NCBI GenBank assembly: GCA_039707655.1
Contig: CM077667.1
Location: 547,006,222 to 547,070,221, forward strand
DNA from: Elymus sibiricus
Lineage: Eukaryota; Streptophyta; Magnoliopsida; Poales; Poaceae
Length of the DNA: 64,000 nucleotides
Direction of reading: 5' to 3'
Shown here piece by piece: positions 23,409 to 34,851 of the stretch. The position numbers and the translations under genes are program-made. The first letter of the stretch is position 1. Each line of letters begins with the position of its first letter. Under the pieces are notes generated by a model. The model saw only the letters and a program-made list of their open reading frames with translations, did no database searches and was not told the DNA's origin.

Positions 23409-24850
23409 TTACGTAGAGGCCACTGGGACGGTGAATTTGATCTTCGGTAGGGCAACGGCCTTCCGAGGCTTGACAACAGCGACTTTGGGCTGCTTAGTAG
23501 CCTTCTCGGGCGAGTCCGCCGACTCGAAACGCCCGTGCTTTGAGCTGTGAGTAGGAGGTGCCTGGCCAATCGCCTTTGGAGCACTCAGCTTCGGTGCACT
23601 GCCAGCAGCTGCACTGGGATCGTGCTTGCTCTTGGAGCGAACCTCCTGGGGCGCGCCGTCCGACCAAGATGATTCGGCCTGCTCACCATCCTCAGTCTCC
23701 TCGTTGTCCCTATCCTCTTCCTCCCCACCGTCGCTCTCCCCCTCGCGTCGGTGCTCGGTGTCACTGACCACGTCTCCTGGGGCGTGGTCAACAACGGGGA
23801 TCTCTGAAGTCATCTGAGTGAAGTCCTGTGTAAGACAAGCAGCAAAAGTTAGCATAGATCATTCAGTCAGCAACATAATTCGAATGAAGAAAGTGATCGT
23901 GACCTCGACGGGCGGGTGGTCCTTATCATACAGCTGCACCTGTCTGGATCCTCGAGGGTTATCACGAGCCAAGGTCAAAACCCTGATCCTGAACTCCACG
24001 GCTTCCTCTGATATCTACTCCGGGTGCACCCTGGTGCGGTCATCCGGCCCCTCATACCTCCACATGGGATGAGCGCGAGCCTGCAGCAGCTGCACTCAGC
24101 GCTTGAGGAAGGCCTCCAGCAGGTCCATCCCATTGAGGCCTGCCCTCACTACACCTACGACGGCATCCACTAGGATCCCCACTTCAGTCTTCTCCTCCTT
24201 CGCCACTACAAGCGACTGCGGAGGTCCAACCCTCTGGGCCAAATACGGGGGGAGTCCTGACTGAGATCCTGGGCTGGGGACGTCCTTGCAATAAAACCAT
24301 CCCTCCTGTCATCCTTTGACGGAGTCGAGGAAACTCATCATGGGGAAACTGCTCTTCCCCCGGAGCTGTATCCCCAAGCCGCCGCACAGCTGGGTGACAT
24401 TGGTCTTGGCTCCACTCGAAGTAGCCTTCTTCACGGTCATAGATCGACACGTGAAAAGGTGCTTGAACAGCCCCCAGTGCGGGGGGGCAGCCCAAGAAGT
24501 TTTCGCAAAGGTAAATATATTCCAAAATATAGACAATGGCATTCGGAGGGAGACGGTGGATCTGCGCTCCGAAGAAATCGAGAAACCTGCGAAAGAAGGG
24601 ATGCGGGGCATCGAGAAGCCCGCTCCATGTGAGTGACCAAGAGGACGCGCTCGTCCTCCTGGGGCGCTGTCTTGAGCGTGTTCGCCGCCGGCAACCTCCA
24701 ACTGCCCGCCCTGATGTGGCCCTCGTCTTCCAGCTCCAGCAGCCGTCCACGAGTGGCCCGCGAAGGGGGCCATTTGCCCTGCATCCTGCCAGAGGAGGCT
24801 CCCGTGCTCGTCAAAGATCCGCCTCTCGCCATCTTTTTCGCCTTCTATAG
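23409..24850 (-). pseudogene. Antisense Transposase_28-like gene, 5' exons (broken)
   Basis: Read on the minus strand from a methionine at 24832, the first exon encodes a domain typical of plant 'putative gypsy-type transposon' proteins. It has the motif VLLVTHME, then FFRRFLDFFGAQIHRLPPNA, then a tract around 24310-24480 ending near RGKSSFPMM. These pieces lie in different frames, so at least two frameshifts and several stops break it; around 23890-24300 it continues with further stops. A second exon (23409-23855) is acidic and Ser/Lys/Pro rich, starts after an intron, and runs as an uninterrupted 148-codon frame. A small Ser/Thr-rich exon near 23260-23340 and a Pro-rich exon (22744-23191) follow. 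The exon order equals that of the intact gene at 42328-45618. Function is unknown. Confidence 0.6.
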
Positions 24851-25726
24851 CTTGGTGGTGGTGGATTTTCCCATCTCCTCGTTTGCTCAGGCGCAAGGAA
24901 ATAGAAGACGGGTGGAGAAGAGTGCGGAGTGCGGCAGAAAAATCAGGGCAAATGCGGGAATAGGAGTGCCGCAGGATCCGCACCTGCCTTCTATACCGTC
25001 ACGCAATCCCCGCGTCAAATCCATAACCGTTGATGGCGAATCCCATGATATCCGGCGTCCAGGGAAGGTAACGTATGTGGCGGATCTCGGGGCGAAAATC
25101 GAGGCGCCACGCCCCACTTTCGCTGAAATGCCGCGGCGCAACCACCCCCACGTGCATTTCCCGATTTTCAGACACCGGGAATTCTGCCGTGATCTTGCCC
25201 GATTGGCCTGTAAGCGACTCTTTCCTAAAGAGTACCCTTCGGTCCGCCGAATGCCCCCTGTAGGCTTTCGTGCACTCGGACACGTAAAAATCATCCAACT
25301 GAAGCCAGCTTCAGGATTGCAATGGGACAAGCTCGTCACTCCGCTATAGATAAAACTTGGCCCTCTTTCTAGGCTCCAAGGCACGCGGCTCGTGAACTTG
25401 GACTTGGAAATGACCTGTGCTGACATTCCCCTTGGGATGCCGAGTGGCCTCTCTCCAGAGAATCAGGACACATGTCAGCTTGGCCATTCAAGTTTCATGG
25501 CATGTTCTCATTCAGACCCCAAGTCTACCTCCTCCGAGAGGCTACGAATGCCACCAAGTTTGCTTAGCAATCAACATCCTCCGATCAGTCGGAAAACATC
25601 AAGTCTAGAATCCATTGCAATTTCGTTCAGGCTACGATAGGTTAAGACTTGACGATGGGCCCGAACGCCCCCGAGGCACTCGGACCAATCCAAGGATTCA
25701 TCCGACTCGTCCTACGAAACCTCAAC
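24851..25726. other. Region between antisense gene start and polypurine tract
   Basis: No gene recognised. By position this is the leader of the antisense gene (minus strand) and at the same time the 3' untranslated part of the plus-sense element. GC-rich sequence gives chance frames on both strands up to 238 codons, none with a recognisable motif. Confidence 0.45.
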
Positions 25727-25741
25727 CGATTCGGGGGCTAA
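25727..25741 (+). other. Polypurine tract before the 3' LTR
   Basis: ccgattcgggggcta(a) directly abuts the TGATGGGG start of the LTR. The element at 41287-50598 has the same core TTCGGGGGCTA next to its 3' LTR on the other strand. Confidence 0.7.
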
Positions 25742-26318
25742 TGATGGGGTCACCTACTAAGGGTAGGGTTGCATGCCCGACACTAGGCCTGACCTAGGGC
25801 CCCACAACATCATTAAAGGGTATCCGGACCGCGAGACACACTCAAATACGCTATCTAATAAACTCACTCAGATGTCATTCATCTCACTCGGATAGTGCTC
25901 ATTCACTCAGACGTACTACCATCAGTCGGCCTCACTCATCACACTCGGACATGGGAGATGAAGAGGCGATGTGGGAGCTGCAATGTTCGAGGACTTAAAC
26001 CGGGACTTCAATCACAGTCATAACTGCCGTTACCAGTAACGACAGCAGTACTCATCATCTTGAAACTTCTTGTAATGGAGCATTGATGAGGCGGGCGCAC
26101 TCTATATAAGCCCAACTCCAACTCCTTGGTAGGGGTTAGGCATACTCTGTAATCAGACACTCTCAAGGAAACTAAACTCCCGAGCTCGAGATGTAGGGCT
26201 ATTACCTCCTCTGAGAGGGCCTGAACTCGTAAATCCGATTGCCACAACTGCATCGTAGTTAGGTCTCGCCCCCTCTTTCGTACTACCCGTACTCATTGTC
26301 AGACCAGCTCCCACGACA
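25742..26318 (+). repeat. 3' LTR of the left gypsy element
   Basis: 577 bp, starts TGATGGGGTCACC and ends CCCACGACA. It has a TATA box TATATAAG (26103-26110) and a downstream CT-rich leader. The next bases are GGACT, which predicts GGACT before the unseen 5' LTR. Confidence 0.72.
26103..26110 (+). promoter_or_regulatory. TATA box in the 3' LTR
   Basis: TATATAAG in 'ctctatataagccc', about 215 bp before the LTR end. Confidence 0.6.
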
Positions 26319-26319
26319 G

Positions 26320-27133
26320 GACTCTTCCATGCATCCTAGCAAAACCAATATGCTAATGGAGTACTAGTGATTTAGTGAGCCATCTGGGTTAGGGGTGAGG
26401 ATCACAGGCAATCTCTCTCAGGATGATCCGAATTCACATCCGTATCTTCGGAGGGTTAAGTATTCTTCTGCAAAAAGAGTTCAAGAATAAAACATTTGGT
26501 GAGAACTGGTATCGTCGTAATAAAATGAGGCAAAATACTTAACAAGCTAGCTAGATAAATTGGATGAACAAGATATAGAAGGCTCATTAGATACATTATT
26601 TGCGGAAGGGCAACTTTCTCTATCTTTCGCACACATCGAACAAAGATTTTGCGGGCCTCCAAACCTCTTTTCGGTGCTGCCATAGAAATTTTGTATTGTG
26701 TTGTTCTTCCTTATTTATACGAAGTTCCTTGTATTGTATCTCCTTCCTATGTGTCTTGTGAATTACTGGTTTTAAATCAATAATTTTCAAGGCACTTACA
26801 AAGGTGATGCAATACAAGCTGCTCCCTGCAAAGAGAAGGCACAATATGAACTTCCCGTTGCCACAATATTCATATTTGCTTGGTGTTTGTGAAAGATAGG
26901 GCTAGTTGTTCTGCCACAAGTAATGAATCAGGTGAGCGTTCAATACCTTGTCTATTAGTTTTTTGAGTCCTTTGGCTCATTTTGTTAAAATGGTAACAAC
27001 TTTCATCTGATGTTCTTATTCTATGAATAACGTTATAGATGTTACCATCAAAGTACATGCTCTGAACGGCAATGTATATAATTTTGGACTCGAAACTCGA
27101 CAAGTAGTTGTTAGACTCTTCCATGCATCCTAG
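26320..27133 (-). other. Segment bracketed by 20-bp direct repeats, with gene-like pieces
   Basis: The 20-mer gactcttccatgcatcctag occurs at 26320-26339 and 27114-27133. Between the copies are AT-rich minus-strand frames (26870-27124 and 26620-26844) that look like exons of an unrecognised plant gene. The second has 'ctttgcag' just before GGAGCAGC and 'gtaagt' 26 bases later, as in a short exon. No poly(A) or poly(T) lies at either side, so a retroposed copy is not supported. Function unknown. Confidence 0.4.
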
Positions 27134-27391
27134 GGGGTTGCGCCTTCTCGTTGTAGGTTTGACTTCATGTTATGTCTAGTCTGTGTGTTCGCTTTGCTAT
27201 TGCAACTCCAATGTGTTCGTTTCCTTTATTTTAGGTTAACATTTCAGTGTTCAATAGCGGTCGACAAAGATGGGGACGTCGAGATGCTATGCTAGTAGGA
27301 ACGAGGCCCCCCACAGGACGCCAATAGTTGACTAGAAGGCACCCTCCTCAATGATATCACTTGTGCCACGACGGACAGGGCGGCCTCCCGC

Positions 27392-27545
27392 GACGAGGTC
27401 GCTCGTTTAGCGACTGAGAGGGCGGCAATCCTCGACGAGGTCGCTCGTGTAGTGACTGAGAGGGCGATAATCCTCGACGAGGTCGCTCGTGTAGCGACTG
27501 AGAGGGCGGTAGCCTTCGATGAGAGCGCTCGTGCGGCGGCAATCC
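27392..27545 (+). repeat. 42-bp coding-type repeat, 3.7 copies
   Basis: Units start at 27392, 27434, 27476 and 27518, each beginning gacgaggtcgctcg (last diverged). In the plus frame they read DEVARVATERAAIL repeated, that is 14 residues or two heptads, giving a predicted coiled coil. The frame runs to a stop at 27613, but the exon following (to 27622) is best read one base offset. Confidence 0.75.
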
Positions 27546-29930
27546 GGCTTATCAGATTTCTTCTCCTTCATCAGGTGCTTCAAGTGCAAGCCAACTTGGC
27601 GACTTCACCATAAATGTTGGGTAAGTGCTACCAATCTTTGACTATGCCATTTTTATTATTTGTTCTATGTTCTCAACATGTCGTTTGATTGAAACAGTGC
27701 CAAAGCCATCTTGAAAGATAAGCGGAACTCTTCTTTGGCGATTGGTCTTGGTGCGGAAACTACTACTTCCACCATTGAACCAATGTCCACTGAAAACCCG
27801 ACAAGGAGCGAGCAGGTTTGTGATGACCCAGCCACCTTTGTTGGTGGTGCTGAAGATCCTCCTCGCGTAGAAGAACCTCTAGAAACAATCATTATGGATG
27901 ACCCGGCAAGTGTTGAGGTGGCCGATGACGAAGTAATAGTGACTCACACCCAGTATAACCCGCCGCCAGAAACTTCCATGGTCTTATCCAAGATTGTTGT
28001 TGAAGACAAACCTTCTCGGCGTCAAGAGCCTACTCCAAGCTTCTGTATAGAGGCATATGAGGATATGGGTTTGGCGGCTCTCCACTAGAAATATGTAACC
28101 CGACTCTCCCAGAACCATGAAGAAGAGGGTGCTTTTTGACCCTGATGAAGAAAAAAATATGAGTTATATATTCTCTCCAGTATCCACATATGTCTATACC
28201 CCTCAAGATCCAATTTCTTTATGCAATGAAGACTGGGAGATTTGACTAAGTAAGATGGTGAAACTGTAGCCCCCAAGTGTGATGAAGAAAAAATATGAGT
28301 TCTGTATTCTCTCCAGTATCCACATATGTCTGTACCCCTCAAGCTCCAAGTTCTTTATGCAATGATGACTGGGAGATTTGACTTAAGTAAGATGGTGAAA
28401 CTGTAGCCCCCAAGGGCCGGCTTATATGCTCAACATAAGCCGGGACTTGTTATGAATTGTAGATCACTGTCAAGATGCGTAGCCCCCAAGTGTCGGCTTA
28501 TATGCATAAGATAAGCCGGAACTTGTTATGAACTGTAGAAAACTTTGTCAAAGTGTGTAGCCCTCAAGTGTCGCGTTGTGTGCCTGCGGCAACTTAGGAC
28601 TTTGAATGAATTAGCATCCTGAACCTTCAAATAGTGTAGCCCCCAAGTGCCGGGTTATCTACCTGTAGCGACCTGGGACTTTAACTTATGAATTCATATA
28701 TGGCCACTGCTTAAATTGATATGATTTAGTCACCAAGCACCTGGTTATTTTGCCTGCGATGACCTGAGGATTCTTGCATATAAACCTTAATCCTGCATTT
28801 GTCTTTCACAGCAATCCCTCTTGGAAGCAGAATGAGAAATTTCCCTGCTTAGGGAAGAATTGTCAACAGAGACCGGCAAGCGCAAGCAAGCTGAAGAGCA
28901 AAGCCGGCAATCGCTTACCACTGCTAAGCAGGCCGTTAAGGAATTGGAAAGACTTAAGGCAAAAGCAGCCTCACTGGAAGAGGTGCTAACACAAAGGGCT
29001 GAGACCGCAGAAAATAAACTCAAAGCTACAGAAGCCGGCTTTAACTCCTTGAAAAAGATGCTCAATGATATCTGCATGCTTATCTTCCGTAAGTCGGTTT
29101 GTCTTTGATTAGTAGTGAAGGTTGCTGAAAATTGCCAACATACGCTTTGTTTGTCATAACATCTGTCTTAGCAGGGAAACATGGGGGTGAGAATTTGAGG
29201 ACTCCCAATGAGAAACTGAAGACTCTGTATAATTTTACTAAGAAACTCTTCATCGGTGGTTGTGCTGCTATCAATGCTGTCAGGGGCCGGGAAAAGCCGC
29301 CAGAGAAATTATCAGATATGCTTGCAGATCTCTCCACTGTTCCTGCCTGGCTGCAAATTCATCGTGCGTCAACCTGCCGCAAAGGAGTGCTGCAAGGCTT
29401 GACTCTTGCCAAGGCTTATCCTCCAGAACTTAAGCTGGCATTATTAGCAGGCGGCTTTCCTCAGTTCAAAGTGGACGGCTCTGAGTTTGGCAGAGAAGAT
29501 TATCAGGCGGTGCTGAAGGAGGTCCGACACCATGCTTGAGCTATTGCCCGGCAAATTGAGTTGACCCCATTCCAGCCTGATTTTGATGAGCACAATGAGA
29601 AGATAAACTTGGTAATTCCAGAACCTTTTGCATTGGTCATTGAGAACAAAGGTCCTGCTGGCTCATCATCGTCTAGAGCTCTGACATGCTCTGGAACGCC
29701 TACAGTGTCGGCTCCTCCTCAAGCTGAAGGAGGGGAGCTATTGGAACCCCTTCACTTGATTTACAGGCATGTAACTTGGAGAAGTGATGGCAGCACAAGG
29801 GTGATGATGAAGGAGCCCCCCAGTCGGCAGAAACTATCATGGAGAAAGCATCTTCAACCCTAGCGGAAGGAAACCCGGCATCATCAGTGCCGGCTCAGGA
29901 TACTCCGGTGTAACACATCTTACCTCTAGT
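27546..29930 (+). pseudogene. Antisense Transposase_28-type gene of the third gypsy element (broken)
   Basis: Plus-strand exons with plausible splice sites can be traced. An exon ending ...GDFTINVG with donor gtaagt sits at about 27624. It joins across 'gaaacag' (27698) to an acidic, Pro/Ser-rich exon (27699-28088). A coiled-coil exon begins after 'tttcacag' at 28811, contains an in-frame TGA, and reads EELSTETGKRKQAEEQSRQS. Its donor is at 29090. A C-terminal exon starts after 'cttagcag' (29174) with NEKLKTLYNFTKKLF and PPEKLSDMLADLSTVP, broken by TGA at 29537-29539 before resuming AIARQIELTPFQPDFDEH. The N-terminal transposon domain is not found. Introns carry repeated 'gtagcccccaagtg' motifs. 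The domain order resembles the intact gene at 42328-45618; sequence identity is low. Confidence 0.55.
28100..28790 (+). other. Intron-like spacer with repeated 'tagcccccaag' motifs
   Basis: No gene. Four or five diverged copies of a block with 'gtagcccccaagtg(t/c)cgg(c/g)tta' occur at about 28265, 28400, 28480, 28556 and 28635. A roughly 130-bp block around 28145 is repeated near 28270. The region sits between two exons of the antisense gene. Confidence 0.5.
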
Positions 29931-30528
29931 AGCAGAATAGTTTGTCTTTCTGCATAAAACAATTTATTCAGCCCATAAGGGCTTGTATTAAGTTAGAAAA
30001 AACATATGTTGTTTGATCTGGTCATGGTGCTTTAGATGAACACCATTATTTTGTGGAGGAAAACATATGTAAGTTTCTCTTAAATGCCAGCTTATGTTGC
30101 CTGACTTGGTTTATCTTTAGCACTCAATAAGCCGACGTTCACATGACTTATGTCGGTGTGATCATACTCAGGTAAGTTCAGGGTCAACGAAGGCCATGAT
30201 AGGCATCATGGTTGATTGACTTACCCGGTGCACAATCGGGTCATAGAAGTGTGAGTAGCTTCGGTCTTACGGGCAAGTATAACCAACAAAGATAAGTCGG
30301 CATGTTGCCGGGTTATCAGGGTAATGAGTTGAACATCGTAGGTTAACAAGCCCCCAGGGAACCAATGATTAATTTGATAAAGACTCAATCCTCAACAATA
30401 TGAGATGAAAAACTATCCCCGAGTTCCAGGGAAACCGGCTTTATTCAAATTCATATAAACATAGGGAGTACAAGTTAAAAAACATAAGTACTGTATGAAA
30501 AACTATGTATAATAAGGACGCAACAGAG
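29931..30528. other. Spacer between antisense gene and integrase end
   Basis: No gene seen. It separates the convergent 3' ends of the plus-strand antisense gene and the minus-strand pol. It contains AT-rich sequence with 'caagcccccaggg' at about 30350, similar to the spacer motifs further left. Confidence 0.4.
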
Positions 30529-32716
30529 CTACGTTCCATGGTCTAGGTGTTTCTTCCTCAGAAGTGCGTGATTTATCATGCTCTCGTACATCAATGAGGT
30601 AATATGATTTGTTGCCAAGAGTACGCTGACAACAAAAGGTCCCAACCATGGAGAGGAAAGCTTCTGCATTCCTATCTGTTTTTGGATCAGATAGAGCACT
30701 AAGTCACCTTCGTGGAAAGTACGTCTTCGAACTCTACGGCTATGATAGCGACGTAGGTCTTGCTGATATATCACTGATCTTGATGTTGTATGATAATGTA
30801 CCTCTTCTAGGGCATCAAGGTAGTCTTGATGAGTTGTTTCGTTGTCTGTTTTAATGTAAGCTGCCATCCTTGGTGAGTCATGATAGACACCAGCATTACG
30901 GCCTCTGCCCCATAGACAAGAAAAAATGGCGTGTAGCCTATTGACCTATTGGGAGTAGTCCGTATGACCCATAATACAGCAGGAAGCTCTTTGACCCAGC
31001 AGTTGGTGGTGTGTTCAAGGGGAACCTGGAGTCTGGGTTTGATGCCATGCAACAACTCCTGATTTGCCCGCTCTGCTTGCCCATTGGACTGTGGGTGAGC
31101 CACGGAAGCGGGATCCAGTCAGATATGTTCTCTTCCACAGAACTTCTGCATTGCGCCTTCAGAGAGGTTGCTGCCATTGTCTGTGATAATGCTATGAGGA
31201 TATCCGAACCGAAAAATAATCTTCTTCAGGAACTTAACTGCGGTTTCCACGACACAACTGCTGAAGGGCTCAGCTTCCACCCACTTGGTGAATTTATTAA
31301 CTGCAACCAAGAGGTGGGTCTTATTACAAGATGATGGTCTAAAGGTGCCAACCATATCAAGCCCCCAAACCGCAAACGGCCATGTGATTGGAATCATACG
31401 AAGAGCTTGAGCTGGCATATGATACTGTCGGGCATATCTCTGGCATCTAGCACACGTGCGTACGATTTGTTCGGCGTCTGCATGAGCTGTAAGCCAGAAG
31501 AATCCGTGTCTGAAAGCTTTGGATACCAAGGACCTGGAACTTGCATGATGACCACAATCACCTGAGTGTATCTCATGGAGTATCTGTTGTGCTTCTTCTA
31601 GTGAAACACACCGTTGAAAAATGCCTATAGTATTGATGTGATGTAAGTCTCCTCTGATGATTGTGTATGACTTTGAACGTCGCAAAATCTGCTGGTCAGT
31701 GACTTCATCTATTGGAAGTTCACCGCGTATTTTGTAAGCCAGGCAAGGCTCCGTCCACGCTGGAGGAATGTGAATTACTGCAACTATCTCGGACCCAGGG
31801 TCTGGATTAGGGATGTCCTCCTCCATCGGTAACTTAACAGACGGATTGTGCAACTCATCCAGAAAAACATTTGGTGGCACAGGCTTCTTCTGGGAGCCCA
31901 AGGAGCTAAAGCACCTGCTGCTTCGTTGAGCCGGCGATCAATGTGGTCGACCTGATATCCATTGAAGTGTCCTGGTACTACTATAACAGCATGGCGATAA
32001 GCTGGCATAACAGGATCCTTGGAATCCCAGGTCCCTGAAACTTGCTGAGAAACAAGATCAGAGTCTCCCAGACATCTGATACGGTTGATGTTCATCTCCT
32101 TGGCAATTCGTAGTCCATGAAGCAAAGCCTCATATTCTGCAACGTTGTTGGTACAAGTGAACAAGATCTGTAACACGTAACAGAACTTGTCTCCTCGTGG
32201 GGAAGTCACGACGACTCCAGCCCCCGAGCCTTTCAATTGCCTAGATCCATCAAAATGCAGAGTCCAGTACTTTGTGTCTAGCTGGTCAGGTGGTGCTTGC
32301 AGCTCTGTCCAGTCGTTGACGAAGTCCACCAAAGAAGCATGTGATTTGATCGTGGTTCGTGGCACATACTTAATGTGATACGGGCCAAGCTCAATGACCC
32401 ACTTTGCGATTCGCCCAGTTGCGTCTCTATTCTGAAGTATATCTCCCAAGGATGTTGAACTGACAATAGTGAAAGGATGTTCCTGGAAATAATGCTTCAG
32501 CTTACGGCTAGTCATGAAAACACTGAAAACCAGTGTCTGCCAATGTGGATATCGATGTGTAAATTCCGTAAGGACTTCACAGACGTAGTAAACCGGTCGC
32601 TGAACCGGGTACTCTTTACCCTCCTCCTTACGCTCAACAACTACTGCTGCACTGAGAGCTTTATTGTTGGCAGCAATATACAACAGCATTGGCTCTTTCT
32701 TCTGAAGGGCTACCAA
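30529..32716 (-). pseudogene. Gypsy pol: RNase H and integrase (frameshifted)
   Basis: From 32716 downward the frame shows the end of the RT/RNase H region (EPMLLYIAANNKALSA, RPVYYVCEVLTE, HHIKYVPRT-like) and an RNase H domain starting WTLHFDGSRQLKGSGAGVVV with the NVAEYEALLHGL motif. A frameshift near 31900 leads into integrase: a zinc-binding H-H-C-C region (HSGDCGHHASSRSL ... CARCQRYAR), the catalytic core with GLDMVGTF and ITDNGSNLS, an in-frame TGA at 31117-31119 after GREHI, then AHPQSNGQAERANQE supplying the catalytic glutamate. A second frameshift near 30885 precedes the C-terminal QQDLRRYHSRRVRRRTFHEGDLVL segment ending at 30529. The element is not functional. RT catalytic motifs lie beyond the truncated end. 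Confidence 0.85.
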
Positions 32717-32740
32717 GATTCGGGACCTAGTGCCCGGAGT

Positions 32741-33070
32741 TGACGATCACGAGGGCAGTTGCCATTGTGTGGCGATGACAGCGGCTGGCCCGATGGTGGG
32801 TGCTCGTTGTAGCACCTGGAATCGGGGTGCCGTGGAAGAGGAGGCGCTTGGTGACGTCGCGGAACCGGGGCGACGGAGGAGGAAGATGGTGGGTTGCTTG
32901 GTGTCTGTCTGATACAACGTTGGAGAGTAGAATTCTTCCTTTTGTGTTAATCTGTTACAGTGTGTACAAATATGTACGAGAGGGAGAGAGGAAACGATCG
33001 CCCTACAGTTTAGGCACGCAGGCCTTGTGGCGTCCTGGATCCTATTTACTAGGGATTACAACAGATACGC
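32741..33070. other. Unrecognised junction DNA
   Basis: No gene or terminal structure recognised. The sequence changes character at the truncated pol end. It runs GC-rich, then AT-rich, into the SINE. Confidence 0.3.
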
Positions 33071-33374
33071 GAACCAACCTATGGTTGGATGGTTAGAGGG
33101 ACTGTGGTATCCCCAGCCCACCATGGTTCAAGTCCTGGTACTCGCATTTATTCCTGGATTTATTTCAGGATTTTCGGTGATGTGCATTCAGTGGGGGGAA
33201 ACGTTCCCGTCGATGACGAAGTGCCTATGGTGACTTTGTAAATTTCAATATGATATGCCGGCTCAGTCTCTCGGAGGTGCTCATAGGGATAGGGTATGCG
33301 TGTGTGCATTCATAAGGGTGAGTGTATGCACGTGTGTATGAGCGCTTGTGTCTGTACTGTGTTAAAAAAAAAAA
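33071..33374 (+). mobile_element. tRNA-derived SINE, Au-like
   Basis: It begins 'ccaacctatggttggatgg', has a Pol III B box GGTTCAAGTCC at 33125-33135 and an A-box-like stretch about 45 bases before it, and ends in an 11-base poly(A) at 33364-33374. The head and body resemble the Au SINE of Triticeae as I know it. No convincing target duplication was found, so the 5' limit is uncertain. Confidence 0.65.
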
Positions 33375-33807
33375 CAACTAGTCGTTGGTGCACGTGGTAT
33401 TAGTCGGGGTCCAAGTATGAGTCAGTTTCGTAAGTTCTCGAGGAGTTTACACTCGAGAAATTGTTTATCCCAGCGGCAACACCGATGACAGTTGAATTTT
33501 CTCAAATTCACGCAATTAATTTTCATCAACCACCATAGTCTATCCTTTGTTGAGAATTCTGAAACTTTACGTACTGTCGGTATATGATTCTGACAGATCT
33601 CTCGTTACGGTGCCCGGAGAGGTGATTAGGTCGAGGGGACAGAAACCTGTGAGCTTAACTAGGTTCGGATCCTTTCGGTGCAGGTAAAATCATACTCCTG
33701 CTCTATCTAAATTGCGATAGGGTATACAAACTATAGGTATAAGACCAATGGATTGTATATCTAGGATGTTTTTTCTATCGACTAGCCTGGTCCCGACATG
33801 CTTGATT

Positions 33808-34036
33808 TTTATTTACTCCGCATATGAGGTGTATCTAAAATAAAACTTTATATAAATTCAACAAACTTGTAGAAAAATATATTAACACATACACCACCAA
33901 ATATATATCATTGCATATATTTACACATCATATAAATTATTATTTTAATTTTTTTTTGTTTTCTACAAACTTTATAAACTTGATCAAAGTTTATAAAGTT
34001 TGATTTCAGTCAAAGCTAATATGCGGAGTAAATAAA
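33808..34036. mobile_element. MITE, Stowaway/Mariner-like, 229 bp
   Basis: A perfect 18-bp inverted repeat, tttatttactccgcatat at 33808-33825 and its complement at 34019-34036, encloses AT-rich DNA with Stowaway-type internal motifs ('aaactttataaa', 'tgatcaaagt'). Superfamily is by resemblance. Confidence 0.65.
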
Positions 34037-34851
34037 GACGAAGGGAGTATATTCGATAGGGGAGGTCGAGGATTACAAGATTCCTAGTTAGCTATGTTAG
34101 TGGAGAGGAGTTATTAGAATAATTATCGAAGAGTACCCATACAAAAGAGCAGAACAAGAAGAACTACTGATCAACTCAACGCCTCAATCTGACATACCAA
34201 TTTGAGAAGACACTTGCACGTACGAATTCATGGTGGAGGAAGAGTTGCCACTAGCCTCTCGCCGTTGGCGGCCACTCTGGCCACCGGCGAGCACCAGCCT
34301 CTTATTGTTTGGCGGATCGAGTTCGTGGCGATGAGAACTTTGCTTAGTGATTCATGACTCGTAGCAGCGGCATCGGCAAGTGGGGGCGGCAGCACAGGCG
34401 GAGTACATAGTCTTGCCTTTCATGGTGAAAACCCAAGGTCTAGCCTTAATTGGTTGATTGTTGAAGGCATTATTTTGAGAGTGCGAATCTTCTTCAGGGT
34501 GAAAATCTAAGATCTATGATCGGGTGATGACGGTGCTTGTGTACTGTTTCCCTCTTGGGGGCGTCGATTTTGGAGAACTTGGTTTTCGGATGTTGTCTAG
34601 GTGGTGGTTTGTGCTTCACTACAAGGAATTGATCACTGTAGCGGGGTCTTTTTTTTTCTTGTTTTTGTCTTTTGATTGTGTGCATTCGTGATGTCTTTAC
34701 GACATTGTGTTGTTGCATAGGCTGGGTGTAATTTATATCTCTACGGTATTATTATATTCCCTTCCCTTCCCTTCTTTAGAGGTAGACATCCCGAAAAGTT
34801 TGGCGCTCCGCTGTACTTCTACAACGGGCAAAATCTAAAGAAGTTGGCAAA
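34037..34851. other. Intergenic DNA
   Basis: No gene recognised. Short frames only; a GC-rich patch at 34230-34420 has no recognisable motif. Confidence 0.4.

Larger units (their letters stand above)
1..26318 (+). mobile_element. Ty3/gypsy LTR retrotransposon, 3' part, with nested insertions
   Basis: The right end is a 577-bp LTR (25742-26318) preceded by a polypurine tract, so the element is plus-sense and its gag, pol and 5' LTR should lie left of the window. Everything between position 1 and the polypurine tract is a minus-strand antisense gene and its tandem copies, interrupted by a Copia element (5387-14900) and a solo LTR (17312-21715). Without those insertions the visible part is about 12.4 kb. 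The arrangement, with an antisense gene starting beside the 3' LTR, matches the complete element at 41287-50598. The element boundary is seen; the left part is inferred. Confidence 0.72.
27200..32740 (-). mobile_element. Damaged Ty3/gypsy element, minus-sense, truncated
   Basis: RNase H and integrase are encoded on the minus strand (30529-32716) and a broken multi-exon gene lies on the plus strand (about 27376-29930), so this is the same pol-plus-antisense-gene layout as the other two elements. Reverse transcriptase, protease and gag are absent beyond about 32740, where the sequence changes to unrelated DNA. No LTR is recognisable at either side, so both ends appear deleted; edges are approximate. 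Confidence 0.65.

Noticed and set aside
33071..33160. Possible tRNA gene
   Set aside because: It has a B box but no cloverleaf; followed by SINE body and poly(A), so it is a tRNA-derived SINE.
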